Shown: piece by piece, positions 12,774-26,310 of the stretch
Position numbering within the stretch: position 1 is the stretch's first letter
How the letters are laid out: each line of letters starts with the position of its first letter
Assembly (NCBI RefSeq): GCF_900324485.2
Contig: NC_046637.1
Span: forward strand, 28,107,955-28,171,954
DNA: 64,000 bases
Source of the DNA: Mastacembelus armatus
Lineage: Eukaryota > Chordata > Actinopteri > Synbranchiformes > Mastacembelidae
Direction of reading: 5' to 3'
Position numbers and translations under genes: made by a program
The notes under the pieces: model-generated
Database searches by the model: none
What the model saw: only the letters and a program-made list of their open reading frames with translations
What the model was told of the DNA's origin: nothing

Positions 12774-13125
12774 TGGGCAGCACGGTGGATTGGTGGTTAG
12801 TGCTGTTGCCTCACAGAAAACAAGTATCAGATACGAATCCTGTTTGAAACCCATCAGGGGCCTTTCTGTGTGGAGTCTGCATGTTCTCCCTGTGTCTTTG
12901 TGGGTTTCTCCGGGTACTCCGGTTTCCTCCCACAGTCCAAGCTGTTTGGGGTCAGGTGACTGTAAATAGTCTGTAGGTGTGACTGTTTGTCTGTCTCTAC
13001 GTGTCAGGCCTGTGATAGACTCGTGATCCGTCCAGGATGTATCCCACCTCTCGCCCAGTGTCAGCTGGGATTGACTCCAGCTGCCCCATAACGTTCCAGT
13101 ATCAGCGTTAGATGATGATGGATTA
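12774..13125 (+). mobile_element. tRNA-derived SINE, near full length
   Basis: It begins with the teleost high-copy head GGGCAGCACGGTGG. Polymerase III promoter-like boxes follow: an A-box-like TGGTTAGTGCTG and a degraded B-box-like ACGAATCC. Then come the diagnostic body phrases TGTGTGGAGTCTGCATGTTC and TCCTCCCACAGTCC, and a 3' tail running into GATGATGATGGAT. It is diverged but nearly complete. Related copies in this window lie at 14165, 29628, 45552, 53757 and 54586. Confidence 0.8.
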
Positions 13126-14164
13126 ATAAACTAAAGCTCTTTTCAATCTTAAACCAAAATTCCCCGTGTCCTCAGAAAGAATCAAACATTAGAGAGAAGA
13201 GAAAATAATAATAATATAATAATATTATAATCAAAAGCACCATCTCACAGTGTCTTAGCATCATCTCAGGACCCCTTGTTGGAAAACTCCTTGAAACAGG
13301 TTAATCTTGTTCTGGAACAGCAGCTGTAGAAACTGGCTTGGATTGGACCTTCACGGTATAATTCTGCTAATGAACTGGGATTATGCAGTTTAATGATAGG
13401 TTCGGAGTGAGATCCAGACTGGCAATATAAATGCACATCCTGCTGGATATTTAACAGCAGGCAGGAAGCGTCGCCCGGGGGAAACAGCTGAGAGCAAGTA
13501 ACATCTACTAAATGCTCGTGGGCATCAGTGCTCAACCCGGATCAAAACAGCAAATGTCAGCCAGAAGTCTCAAAGACACAGTCAGAAATAGCAGCTCACA
13601 GCCAACAAGTCGTTCGTCTTATATTATTATATTACAGAATATTACAGATTAAAAGTAAAGATAGAAATATCATTTTCCACACGTCTTACTTTTAGTCACA
13701 CTGCTGAACTACCATGAAATTATTGGTCTGAGTTCAGTCTGTGTCTTAAAGTGACACCGCTGACAGTAACAAACACTTTCAGCTACAGGCTGAATTTAGC
13801 TCGTCATAGAAACACAATGAAGAATATACAGAAACATTAACACAACTTTAACACACCAGCTCCAGGCGGCGTAATGCACAGGGCTATTACTTTGAAAGAG
13901 CAGTGCTTCCCATGATGCTTTATGAAAATAATCAGTTGAACATTGTGAGCATGTTGAGAAACTAACTCCATCTCTTCAGTGTTTACAATCAGTACATTTG
14001 TATTAGTACGTTGACGTTACTGTGTTAAGCCTCGAGCTTATATTTAAACATATGCAATTGTGTGTAATGACTTACTGTACTTTATATGTGCTGCATCATG
14101 TCATGTCATGTTCCTGTACTTCATGAACTACAGAAATATATGATGAGTGAATGATGCCCACTAT

Positions 14165-14372
14165 ATCCTGAGCTGCAGCTGCAGAAGGTTTCAGGTTCGA
14201 ATCCCGTTCAACCCGTGGTCTTTCTGTGTGGAGTTTGCATGTTCTCCCCGTATCCGTGTGGCTTTTCTCTTGTTACTGCAGCTTCCTCCAGACACCTGTA
14301 GTTTGGGGTTGATAGGTGACCTGTCTGACTTTATGTGTGCCCCACCTCTGGCCCGATGATGGATGGATGTGC
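14165..14372 (+). mobile_element. tRNA-derived SINE, truncated
   Basis: Same family as the copy at 12774. The B-box GGTTCGAATCC is intact here, followed by the body phrase TGTGTGGAGTTTGCATGTTC and a 3' end GATGATGGATGGATG. The head is missing and the middle is shortened. Confidence 0.75.
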
Positions 14373-15822
14373 TAAAAATAAATCAGTGTAAAAACAATGA
14401 GTTGTGGTTGTCCTGAGTTCTGGCGCAGTAACTTTAAGAAGTGTATTTGAACCACATGTTTTCAGTCTGACTGGCTGTTAGCTGTAGCTTGTCATTATTT
14501 TTGTAGGCCACGTTAGACTGTGACAGCAGAGTAATGACAGGATGAGTGGGGAGAGAAAGGAGACCGATCTGCATCGAGGGTCATTGATGCTGAAGGTCAC
14601 AGACGGCACCAACACTGCAGCAGCTGATTTACTGTGGAGCTGTAGTCAGTAACTGCAGAGGTCTCCACATCCGGCCTTGATACCCGTTTGGCCAGATTAG
14701 CGTGTAACTCTGCTGCTTTTCTCTATTACAAGACGTGGCCCTTTACTCCTGAGGGTGAACTGGGACACCCCACAGATCACTGAAGCAGATACTGTTCAAC
14801 CCAGAACTCACATTTATCTCAGACCTACGTTATTCTGGCAACATGTATTATTGCTGTCTTTTCACCGTTATTTGGATCACTGAGCACAGGATCTGCCTGA
14901 GCAGAGAGAGCACTCTGGGCTGTATTCACTTTCCTCTGCTCGGCATTGTCCAGCACACAATAGTCAGTTGGATCTGTATTACACCGACCGGCCTGTGACA
15001 GCGTCTTGTTTTAGGTGTCAGATTTCCACGTCATCTTTATTTTGTTTGGAAGTAAACATGCATTCATTTATCATTTTATGGAATATGCTACTTTTCATTT
15101 GAGAGTCCATCTTTGTGACCCACGCGTCTGTATCAAACTTCACCTGCTACCCTGAAACGCCTCTCCTGGATGAATGATTGACAGCTGTCTGCAGGGACCG
15201 TGCTTCCTGTTTCAGTACCTGCTGTCTCCTCTTTATTTATGGTCTGTGCAGCAACAGTCCTGTGTGTGCAACTAAATTCAACCAATTGGAGCAAAACAAT
15301 GCAGGAACGGATGAAGAGTTTAAAGATATTTGATTCTTACGAGGTTCAGTAGCAATAACTGCTTGGATAGACGTGCTCATAAGGGCTGTGAGAGGGTTAA
15401 CGATAGCTGATCTGTTGATGCACATGTTTAAATAGGAAAGAGCTGAATGATGCACCCCCGTTGAGAATTAAATCAGAGACTAAAATTAGAACAAATGCAG
15501 CAGCCTAAAGAAAAGCTCAGATCACTGAACATCACAGACACAGATGGCATGAACACAAGCCAGCGCCTGCTGACCATGAATGACTGGTATTCGGCTCTGT
15601 GTTGTACAGACTGAATTCTAAGTAGGATGACTCATTCTCTCCTCAGCTCCTCCCAGGAGGATCGCATGTACAGCCAAGACAGTGAATGTGCAGCTTAGTG
15701 AGGCCTCTGCCATCTAGTGGCCACCAAGACCCGTACAGGTAGTGGTTCTAGGTTCTAGCCACAACGATTGAAAGACTTTACAAGCTGCTGAATGTTTCTT
15801 TGACAGGTCTAAAAGACAACAT

Positions 15823-15828
15823 TTTATT
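15823..15828 (-). terminator. Candidate pepsinogen polyadenylation signal
   Basis: AATAAA on the minus strand, about 140 bp after the pepsinogen stop codon. Confidence 0.45.
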
Positions 15829-15968
15829 AGCTGGATCCTCCAATATTAATGCTTTTATCATGGTTATAAAAATAAAGTCAGTTCGTTTCTAAAAATCTCT
15901 AGTTCTCTTAGGGCAAGAAGAGCTACAGCCTCTGACAAACACTCAGACCCAGGCCTTCATACGTGTCT

Positions 15969-18462
<2,494 letters not shown>

Positions 18463-18511
18463 TATTTCCAATAGGACCCTAATAAGATCTCACACGAAGG
18501 AAGGCGAGGTG

Positions 18512-18518
18512 TTTTATA
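18512..18518 (-). promoter_or_regulatory. TATA box of the pepsinogen gene
   Basis: TATAAAA on the minus strand, about 50 bp upstream of the start codon. This is consistent with a short 5' UTR and a tissue-restricted, TATA-driven gene, as is usual for gastric proteases. Confidence 0.7.
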
Positions 18519-21500
18519 AAGGGGTCAAAACTAGTCTCAACTCCTCCTTGTCACATGAACACATGAAAAACTGAGGTGATAAGAAACCACTTAACAAAGC
18601 ACTGAATCGTGAAATCAGATAATTCTCTTCCAGTCCTTTAATCTCACGTCAGTCAAGTTAAGAAAACAATGTTCCTCAGTTAATCTCAGCTCAGGTCAAT
18701 AATCAGCAATTAATGTTCAGCAAAATAAACATGACTGTGTTATAACAGTTTGCTGAGCATAAGCTCCTAAATAACGTGCTCCACATTTGTTTCTATTCAA
18801 CTTCTGTTAACTATTTATCGAACTGAACAACAGAATGTCTCTTTTTAAAGGGGGAAATAATAAATAATACTGAAATGCCATTAAACATATAGATATACAC
18901 ATATAACTCTTAAATGTCTGCATTGTATAATTAAAGGCATGTTTAATTCCTATATGTCTAAATCTTATTTATGAACAGTTTCATGAAACCATTTGATGTT
19001 AGTATGTGAGTTACGGGACCAATGAATCAATGTGGAACAATTCTTCCATGTAGACGACACCACAGATTGAAGAGAAATCTGCAGAGTCACAAGTACATGT
19101 GAGTTTAATGTGAGCGCCAGGTGAGGTTTGACCTTTTGTGTGGCTGCTGACTTTTCTCATCTACTGCATGTACTTTCAGCAAAATGTGAAGTATTAAATG
19201 CAACAGCTCTGAACGCCCTGTTTGCATTGCAGACCTAATGTTATTGACATTAGCGTTTAACGTCTCATAATGAGTTTCTCAGCTCAACCACAGAATAACT
19301 GGATAAGCTTATCACGTCACTCTTTTTAAAAATACTGATACTCTATCACTCCCCCTTGGACGCATGTCTTCTGTCCATGTCCTCTGGTAGTTTGATATGG
19401 CTCCGTCCAAATCTGCCCTCTAGAGGACTGAGAGTCCACAAACTAACTCACATTACAAGAAACAGGTGATGTGGAAGAAAGACACAGCATCAGTGCTTAT
19501 CTCAAAAATAGACGTCTTTATTTAAGGACACATTTCATTTCTCACATGGATATAAAACATTAAATACCATTAAATACAAAAATGTTGAAAGAAACTGAAA
19601 ATGTACTCACCAAGGCCCAGCTTCTCCTTAGGGACTAATAAGACCAGAGAGTTCAGTAAAACTCATTCAGCCACACGGCAGGTAAACAAGAGTTTCCTTC
19701 CTTTTGTGCTTCCACGCTGAGAGCACGACCTGAGACACTAAACATTTTCGTTATGAGCAGCTCGTTTTTAAAAAGGCAGTTTGATAAGTAACAAGTTCAA
19801 ATAACATCAGTGTTTTCAGCATTACATAACCATGTTAGGGCCAACTCCACAGCTACAGGGGTAATCGTACTGTTTTCTCAATCCATCAACATCAACACGC
19901 AAGAACTTTTCTTAAACGTTAGTCTCATGAGATTGTTTTAAAAAGTGCTAAAGTTACAATGGGCTGATCTGATTGTTTGACCCTGATTAAAAATCACCTA
20001 AACCTCTTCACTAAGAGCACCCACCCCCCAGTGCAAAGAAGGGCATTAAAGAATGTCCATGAAGTGAAAGAGCCAATTTAAAGAAAACCACATGCTGTTA
20101 ATTTGGTGTTTCAAAATAATGTCAGCTTTCTTTCTTCCTGGTTTCTAATAGTTTTCCCACATTTTCTATACATCAAAATTTTTGATACTACCCACATGAC
20201 ATCCTGTAGTGTCTGCAACCAACATGCCACAAACTAAAGCAGACTGAAGATGAAACATACTGTGGGAGTCACAGTACTTTTTACTCATATAGAAAATATT
20301 TGAAGGTACTTCTATTGGCCCATTTATGCTTTTACTGTACTACATTTCAGAGGCATCTTGACCCTTTTACTCCACATTTACCTGACAACTGTATTTTAAT
20401 ATTAAACCAATTATACTGGAACATAACACTGTGAAATGGGGCATTAAGAAGTACTCAAAGAAGTAATTTTTGAAACAGACGTCTATTTTGTGGAATTATT
20501 TGGTTCTTTAGTTTTGAACACTCAGCTCAGTTAAATGACATGAACACTGTTTCCACCACTGACTGAGACTCCGTTTTTAAAAGTTGGTTTATGAAGCTCG
20601 ATCAGTAAGGAGACAGGACAGTCAAAGACAGACCTTAATCTTTGCTTACTGAGCGACAGATCTGCATAACAAGACGACAAACTTTGACCTTCAAAATGTA
20701 GTTTTCCACTTAGTTTTAACAAATTGTACCGTTACTACATTTAAGGATGTTTTTTACCTTAAACACCTTTTAAATGTCATGTAATCATTTTTGCGCTGTG
20801 GTCTTTAACAATGTGAATACATACCTACACCAGTCGGTCATCTTAATACTTTACCTATGGAACAGGTGCAAGATCAGTCTGGGGAGACTCAAACCTGTGG
20901 ATCCTCGCAGCTACAGGAAACTGTTACTCCCAGCCGTGGCTCTGTGGACGTCTGGGGCCGCAGAGAAGCTACTCAGGTCCCTTTTGTTGCAACGAGGAGA
21001 AGGAGCAGTACTGTCTGTAGACACATCCTGCAGACGATTCTAGTTCAGTAACAGCAGGATACTCTTCACTTTGCTTTCATAGGCAGCTTGGCACAGAATC
21101 TTTTTTAAGTACATAAATAACATCAACATAACTAAAGACTAGGATTCCCTGGACAGGACTCTGGCAAACTTTTCTCTGGTGCTTCCTTTCCAACTTACGG
21201 CAAATGAAGCCAGTGTTGCGTCACTGTCTCAGCCTCCTCCCACACACAGGATGAGACAGGTAGGAAGTCTGCACCTAGCACGCAGATCTTCTTCAAAACT
21301 CCAGTGCAAAGCTCAATAAGCAACTACACACATGAACACTGCTCCTTCTCAGGCTGCTGCAGACGCTGAACCAGTAAAATGCTGCTGGAGCCAGATGAGA
21401 ACGACGACCTTCAGACGACACCGTGGTTCCGCTGAGAGACGGTCTGGTTGAGACCACCCCAGTGAACTTGAGCAGAACCTGGCGAGCGACAAACCAGACT

Positions 21501-23598
21501 GGTGATCACTCTGCTGGTGCTCAGCCACACCTCCAGATGTACAGGCCAGAGGCGACTGAGGAAAAAGTCGTCTGAAGAGACACGGCGACTCTAGATCTGC
21601 CTCTGTAGTTGCACTGACAAAAGTATTCTAGTATGCACAGATTTCAATTTGAATGAAGGTCACATGAAAAGCTCTTCACAAAAAGGCCATTCAACAAATG
21701 ATGAGCAACAACATGAAACACAGAACTGAGGCTGTCTTCACTTGATTCTTACTCCTTTCTGCTGGGAAGGCTCCCGCTGTCAAAGTGACAAAGCCTTTAG
21801 AGTTTGATAGACAACTCCAAGCACAGAAAAGGTCACAAAAGCTGTCTTCCAAGGCACTTGTGTTTCCCACGAAAGAGTAAATTTATTGAGACAAAATGTG
21901 CATGTTGCACTTGGTGTTTTTTTCTGACAGGTATACTTCTCAGGGCCATGAGCACTGATGTTCTCCATTTCTTTCTCCAGATATCCTGAGTACACAGCAC
22001 ACATCATTTCTCTTTCCATTTGAAACACAGTACTCAAACCAAAACATGAAAAACAGTAACTCAACAGTCTTTTCAGAGGAAGGCATATAAGGCCACCACA
22101 GAGTGACCTCCTCTCCTGTGGTGCGTTCAGAGGTTTCCATCACAGTCCACTGGCTGTAGAGCAAATATTTATAGACTCCTGATCAGTTATTACAGATGTG
22201 CGGACATACATATAGCTCTGAATTTATACATTATATCTTTTCTTTTCTTTTTTTTGCAGTACATGCTGTCTTGGGGCAGTATTTGTTCATTTGTGGACTA
22301 CAAAATAAGCCAAAATGTGAAAAACATAATCAAACAGAAAATGGTCGACCCAACAGGACGTGACGCTATTAAACCTGCACAGTAACAGGGGCAGACACAA
22401 GGAAAAGCAACCCTGTATAGTACGATGTCATTCAAAACAAGGAATGTACAGTGCATATGAGATTTACGAAGCTTGTGATTTAACTCCATGACAATAATAT
22501 TGCAGCCATAATCAGTAGAAAATAGCCTGAATCATAGCAAATGAACCTGCATACAGTGTTTGTCTTGGATGTAAATATTTTCTGTTTCCATATCACAAAA
22601 TATCACAAAATAAACACATTTAGGTGAAAGGCTGCTGGTGAGGACCAAACACAACAATCTGACGACATCAACTGTTTCAAAGATCAAACTCTTATGAAAA
22701 TAGGCGGCCACTTAATCAATATTGAAAACAATTAGTAGTTAAAACCCCAATAACAGCATTGTACAATATAATGCAGTCTAAAAGAGCAGAGAAACCATGA
22801 GGTCAGAAATAAAAACCCTCCTACATCAACAAGTTTTAGAGACACAGTATTAGAGGGAGAGGGTTGTATTGAACTGCATTATAATGCACAGGTGCTTGCT
22901 GCTTGTGTCCAGCCCCTGCAAGCTGCACAGTGAAAAAACCTTGTAAAGTCACATAAGTTCCAGATGTGGCTCAACTTCCTGTAACTGACTGTATTACACC
23001 CTTGAAAATTGCAGCCTAAGCAGAACTGGCCAAACTTGACAAAAAATGCAAAGCTCTCATAGTGAAACTACGAATTAGGAAGTACTCTGGGTTTTCTACT
23101 TGGTCAGTAAAAGGTAACACACATGCACATCTGGAATATTCCTATGGGTCGGTGGGTAAAGCTTTAGTGCAAACACATATTTCCTTGATCAGCTGTGGGA
23201 ACAGGACTACAAACTGGTTTAAATCTGCTGAGGACAAACCAAATGAAGACTAAATACTCTTTGTATTTAAGTAACGTTTGAAATATAAAAGAATTGTGTT
23301 TCCTTTCTAAACCAAAGAAGGCAACATATAGTATTGACTCAGACTGTGGTTTGCTCTTTCTGCCCCTCAAATAACGTACATTTAACAACTAAACAGCAGA
23401 AGGCAACGTGGCTCCTGTAATCAAAAGGAATTCAGTTCAATCTGACTTCTCTATAACCCTTTAACGACATGAGATGAACCTGTAGTTCAGGGAACTTAAC
23501 AAAAGTGATTTTTTTTTGTTTAGCATTACTTCCCCCAGTTATAACAAAGTTTAACAGTCCATGAGACATGTGAACAGAGACATTTATGATTTGCACTT
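18519..23598. other. Non-coding stretch between pepsinogen and RBM15; probably contains the RBM15 3' UTR
   Basis: No exon can be supported on either strand. RBM15 reads leftward and ends at 23599, so an unknown part of this 5 kb is its 3' UTR. No clear AATAAA is seen just after the stop; a minus-strand AATAAA occurs far downstream near 19511. A somewhat GC-richer block at about 20860-21600 shows no splice-supported frame. Confidence 0.5.
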
Positions 23599-24776
23599 TT
23601 ATGATGCTCCTCTGATAACGATCATCACCAGGTAGTCGTCCTCTGATTTGGCGAAGGCTTTGGCCGAGGAATCTAAGAACTGCTGTGAGAACTCACATGG
23701 GGGGAATGCGTGAAGGACTCCTCCGTGGTCCTTGTCACGGTTGCCCCCCACAGGGAGGCTGATGACGCCGGCCGCCTCCTTCTGCTTCAGGTAGGACACC
23801 AGGTTCTTCAGCGGTCTTTCTGTGTGGCTGCTGGCATCCTGGAGCCCCCCGTCCTCAGATTTCCCAGGGACAGCAAGGAGGATGGAGTGTCCACCTGAGC
23901 CGGCGGCCTTGATGCGACGAGAGACCTCATCTAGCTTGGGTTGGTCCAGGCGCAGGCGCTGGTTGATCTTCAGCTGGGACACCTGACTTCTTGTGGAAGC
24001 ATCCATCAGAAGACTCGTAGCCAACGCCATGTCCCCCTCCAGCAGGTGCAGTGAAGTGGGAAAGCTGCTATTCTTCAGCAGGAGGACACCCTGCCAGGCC
24101 TGACTCAGCCTCTGGCCCCCAGCTGCTGCCTTGGACTGCTGGTTAGACTTGGAGGAGGAGGAGTTTGAAGAGGAGGAGGAAGGATGGTCTGAGCGTTCCT
24201 CCTTCTTCGCCGGGCTCTTAGATGAGTCACTTGCTTTGCTTTTACGATCCTTATCTGAAAAGGAGCTGGGCTCGGTCGGACTAACTGTACTTCTTCTCTT
24301 GTCCCTAAAACCAATGTCCTGGTTGTTCGGCCGGTCTCTGACTGGGGAGGGTCTGCCAGAGCGAGGCAGTCGTTCAGGGTCACTGTAGCTGCTCCCTCCA
24401 GGGCTGCGCTCTAGAGAGCCGCCATGCCGGCGCATAGTATAGTCACTGCTTTCAGGGGATCGATCCAGCTGCCAGCCATCATCTAAGTGTCTCCTTTTGC
24501 GGCTTAGATCTCTGGTTTGCAACTCTTGCTCATGCTCTACTGACCAGGAGTCCCGCGAACGCCTCTCCAGACGATCCATGGGATCAAAGCCTGCCCCTCG
24601 CATCCTGTCATGGACACCCAGGCCGGACCACTCGGCGGTGGAGTAAAAATCCCTGTCTCTGAAACGAGCGGGGAGCGTAGGGGACCGCTCTCTCACTCTG
24701 ACGGAGTCAGTGATACGGTGGGCAAAGGGTTCAGGCAGCAAGTCATAGTGTGGCAGGGGCAGAGGGAGCTGCATGA

Positions 24777-24807
<31 letters not shown>

Positions 24808-26166
24808 ATAGCGGTGCTCCGTGTCTGCAAAGTCCACTCTGAGTCTCCTGTCAGGACCTCCGAGAGGGAAGCCTTTCATGTGAGTACATGCAGCCTGAGC
24901 AGCATCCAGACTTTCATACTGTATATAAGCCCAGGCCTCACCTTTCCTGTAGTCTATAGTCCTGATGGTCCCAAAGCGGTCAAACTCCTTGGCTAGTGCA
25001 GCGAGTGGAACCCAGGGTCCAAGACCGCCCACCCACAGCCTGGTTGTGGGTGTAGGTTTTCCATAACCGATTTTAATGGGGTTGTGACCGACCACCTTCC
25101 CTGACATCGCTACTTTGGCACGATGAGCCATGTCGAGATTCTCAAACTTGATGAAGCCGTAGGTGTTGTTCTGGCCTCTCACCGGACGCTTAATGTCCAC
25201 CTCCGTTATGACCCCAAACCTGTCAAACGCCCTCCTCAGGTCGCTCTCCGTCACACTGATGTCCAGGTTACCCAGAAACAAAGTCCTGTTTGCCCTCTGG
25301 TGGTCCTCGGAGTCCTCGTCACGGTAAACGGCACTTTCGGGGATAAACGGGGGTCTATTTCTGGCGTAGAACACAGAAAAGTCTGTCTCTCTTTCCACGT
25401 CTCTAAGGGGAGCGGGCCCAGGAGGAGGCGCCAGGCGGCCCATGGCCAGCTGCTGGAGCCGGTAGCCCCTGTAGCCCAAACCAGTGGGAGACAGAGGTCT
25501 TTGAGGGTGGAGGTGCCTGGGCCCGGACGGGTAACTGTCTTTGGAAACAGGAGACCGGCTCCTCCGCCGGTTCGTGTACACGGTCTCTATTTTCAGAGGC
25601 CGGTCGTACAGCACCAACTTGCCGCGGGCGTGTTTGGCGGCCCGGGCGTCGTCGGGCCTCCTGAAGTTCACAAAGGCGACCCTCTCGTCGTTTTCTCGAC
25701 TGATTTTGACACTCACGTCCCCGAACCTCTTAAACTCGTGGAACAGCCCGTCCTCGATTTCCTCGTCGTTCAGCTCCGAGCCCAGTTCGGTGATTTTCAG
25801 GGTCCTGTACTCGTTTTCGGGGTTTGGCGTAGGCCGCGGGTCGCTGCGTGAACCGGACCTGGATGTTTCCGCGGTGATGTCAGCGGCCACATGCGGCTTG
25901 TTCACCGGAGAGACGCCGTAGTCGTAGCCGCTGCTAGTCCGGCTGGACGGATTGTGTCCGTCCGAGTCCCTCATGTCCCTTTTCTCTCCGGGTAAAACTC
26001 TCCGGGACGAGGCGCCGTTATTGCTGCCAACCGTCGACGGAGCTCCGGTTTTCTTGCTTCCTCCTCGGTCTCTGCTCTCATCCGGCTCCCGGGACCGTTT
26101 CTTCACGGGCGAGCGCTCTTTCCCCTTCATCTCCAGGAGCCGATAAAAGCCGTTTTCAGCCGTCAA
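23599..26166 (-). CDS. RBM15: RBM15, SPEN-family RNA-binding protein (complete, intronless)
   Basis: RBM15 is a nuclear adaptor that recruits the m6A writer complex to RNA and also acts in X-inactivation, splicing and RNA export. The 855-residue frame shows RRM1 (about 121-197, TLKITELGSELNDEE and VAFVNF), RRM2 (293-369, RTLFLGNLDI and YGFIKF), RRM3 (374-449, TRLWVGGLGPWVPLAAL and AYIQYE), a charged RS/RD-rich middle (about 490-665), and a C-terminal SPOC domain (about 690-852, AWQGVLLLKNSSFP to EDDYLVMIVIRG). MKGKERSPVK at residue 13 is conserved with mammals, so initiation at M1 or M13 is possible. Human RBM15 is longer (977) mainly through Gly/Ser-rich N-terminal stretches. A run of 10 Gln follows RRM3, where human has three. 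The choice of RBM15 over RBM15B rests on sequence and on the 1p13.3-type neighbours. Confidence 0.95.
24778..24808 (-). repeat. CAG repeat coding for 10 Gln in RBM15
   Basis: Ten consecutive CTG on the plus strand (CAG in the gene) encode Q454-Q463, directly after RRM3. All codons are the same, so the tract can change length by slippage. Confidence 0.9.
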
Positions 26167-26310
26167 AGAGGGAAAAACCCGTCAAAACCCGAATGTTCTC
26201 AACTTCAGCGCGTTTGTCGCTGCGCTCTCACACAACCGCCATGTTGGCCTGCTGTACAGGAAGTCCCGCCTCCGAGCCTGCAGCCGAAGCCGATTGGCTC
26301 TACGGGTTGT
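26167..26310 (-). promoter_or_regulatory. RBM15: RBM15 promoter: YY1, GC-box, ETS and CCAAT motifs
   Basis: CpG-rich DNA just upstream of the RBM15 start. A YY1-type element (CCGCCATGTTGG) spans about 26237-26248, an ETS-type AGGAAG lies near 26258, a GC box (cccgcc on plus) at 26265-26270, and an inverted CCAAT box (ATTGG on plus) at 26293-26297. No TATA box is seen. This is a typical housekeeping core promoter, and YY1 motifs of this form often sit just after the transcription start. Confidence 0.6.

Larger units (their letters stand above)
11741..15822. other. Intergenic stretch between AMIGO1 and the pepsinogen gene
   Basis: No supported exon. It holds a short 20-bp duplication (about 11893-11952, unit tgccagatgttggctgcccc) and two SINE-family copies (12774-13125 and 14165-14372). 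The rest appears unique. Some may be distal AMIGO1 3' UTR. Confidence 0.55.

Noticed and set aside
25123-25851. 242-residue open frame on the plus strand
   Set aside because: It is antisense to RBM15 in GC-rich coding DNA, has no family signature, and is explained by the codon bias of the real gene.
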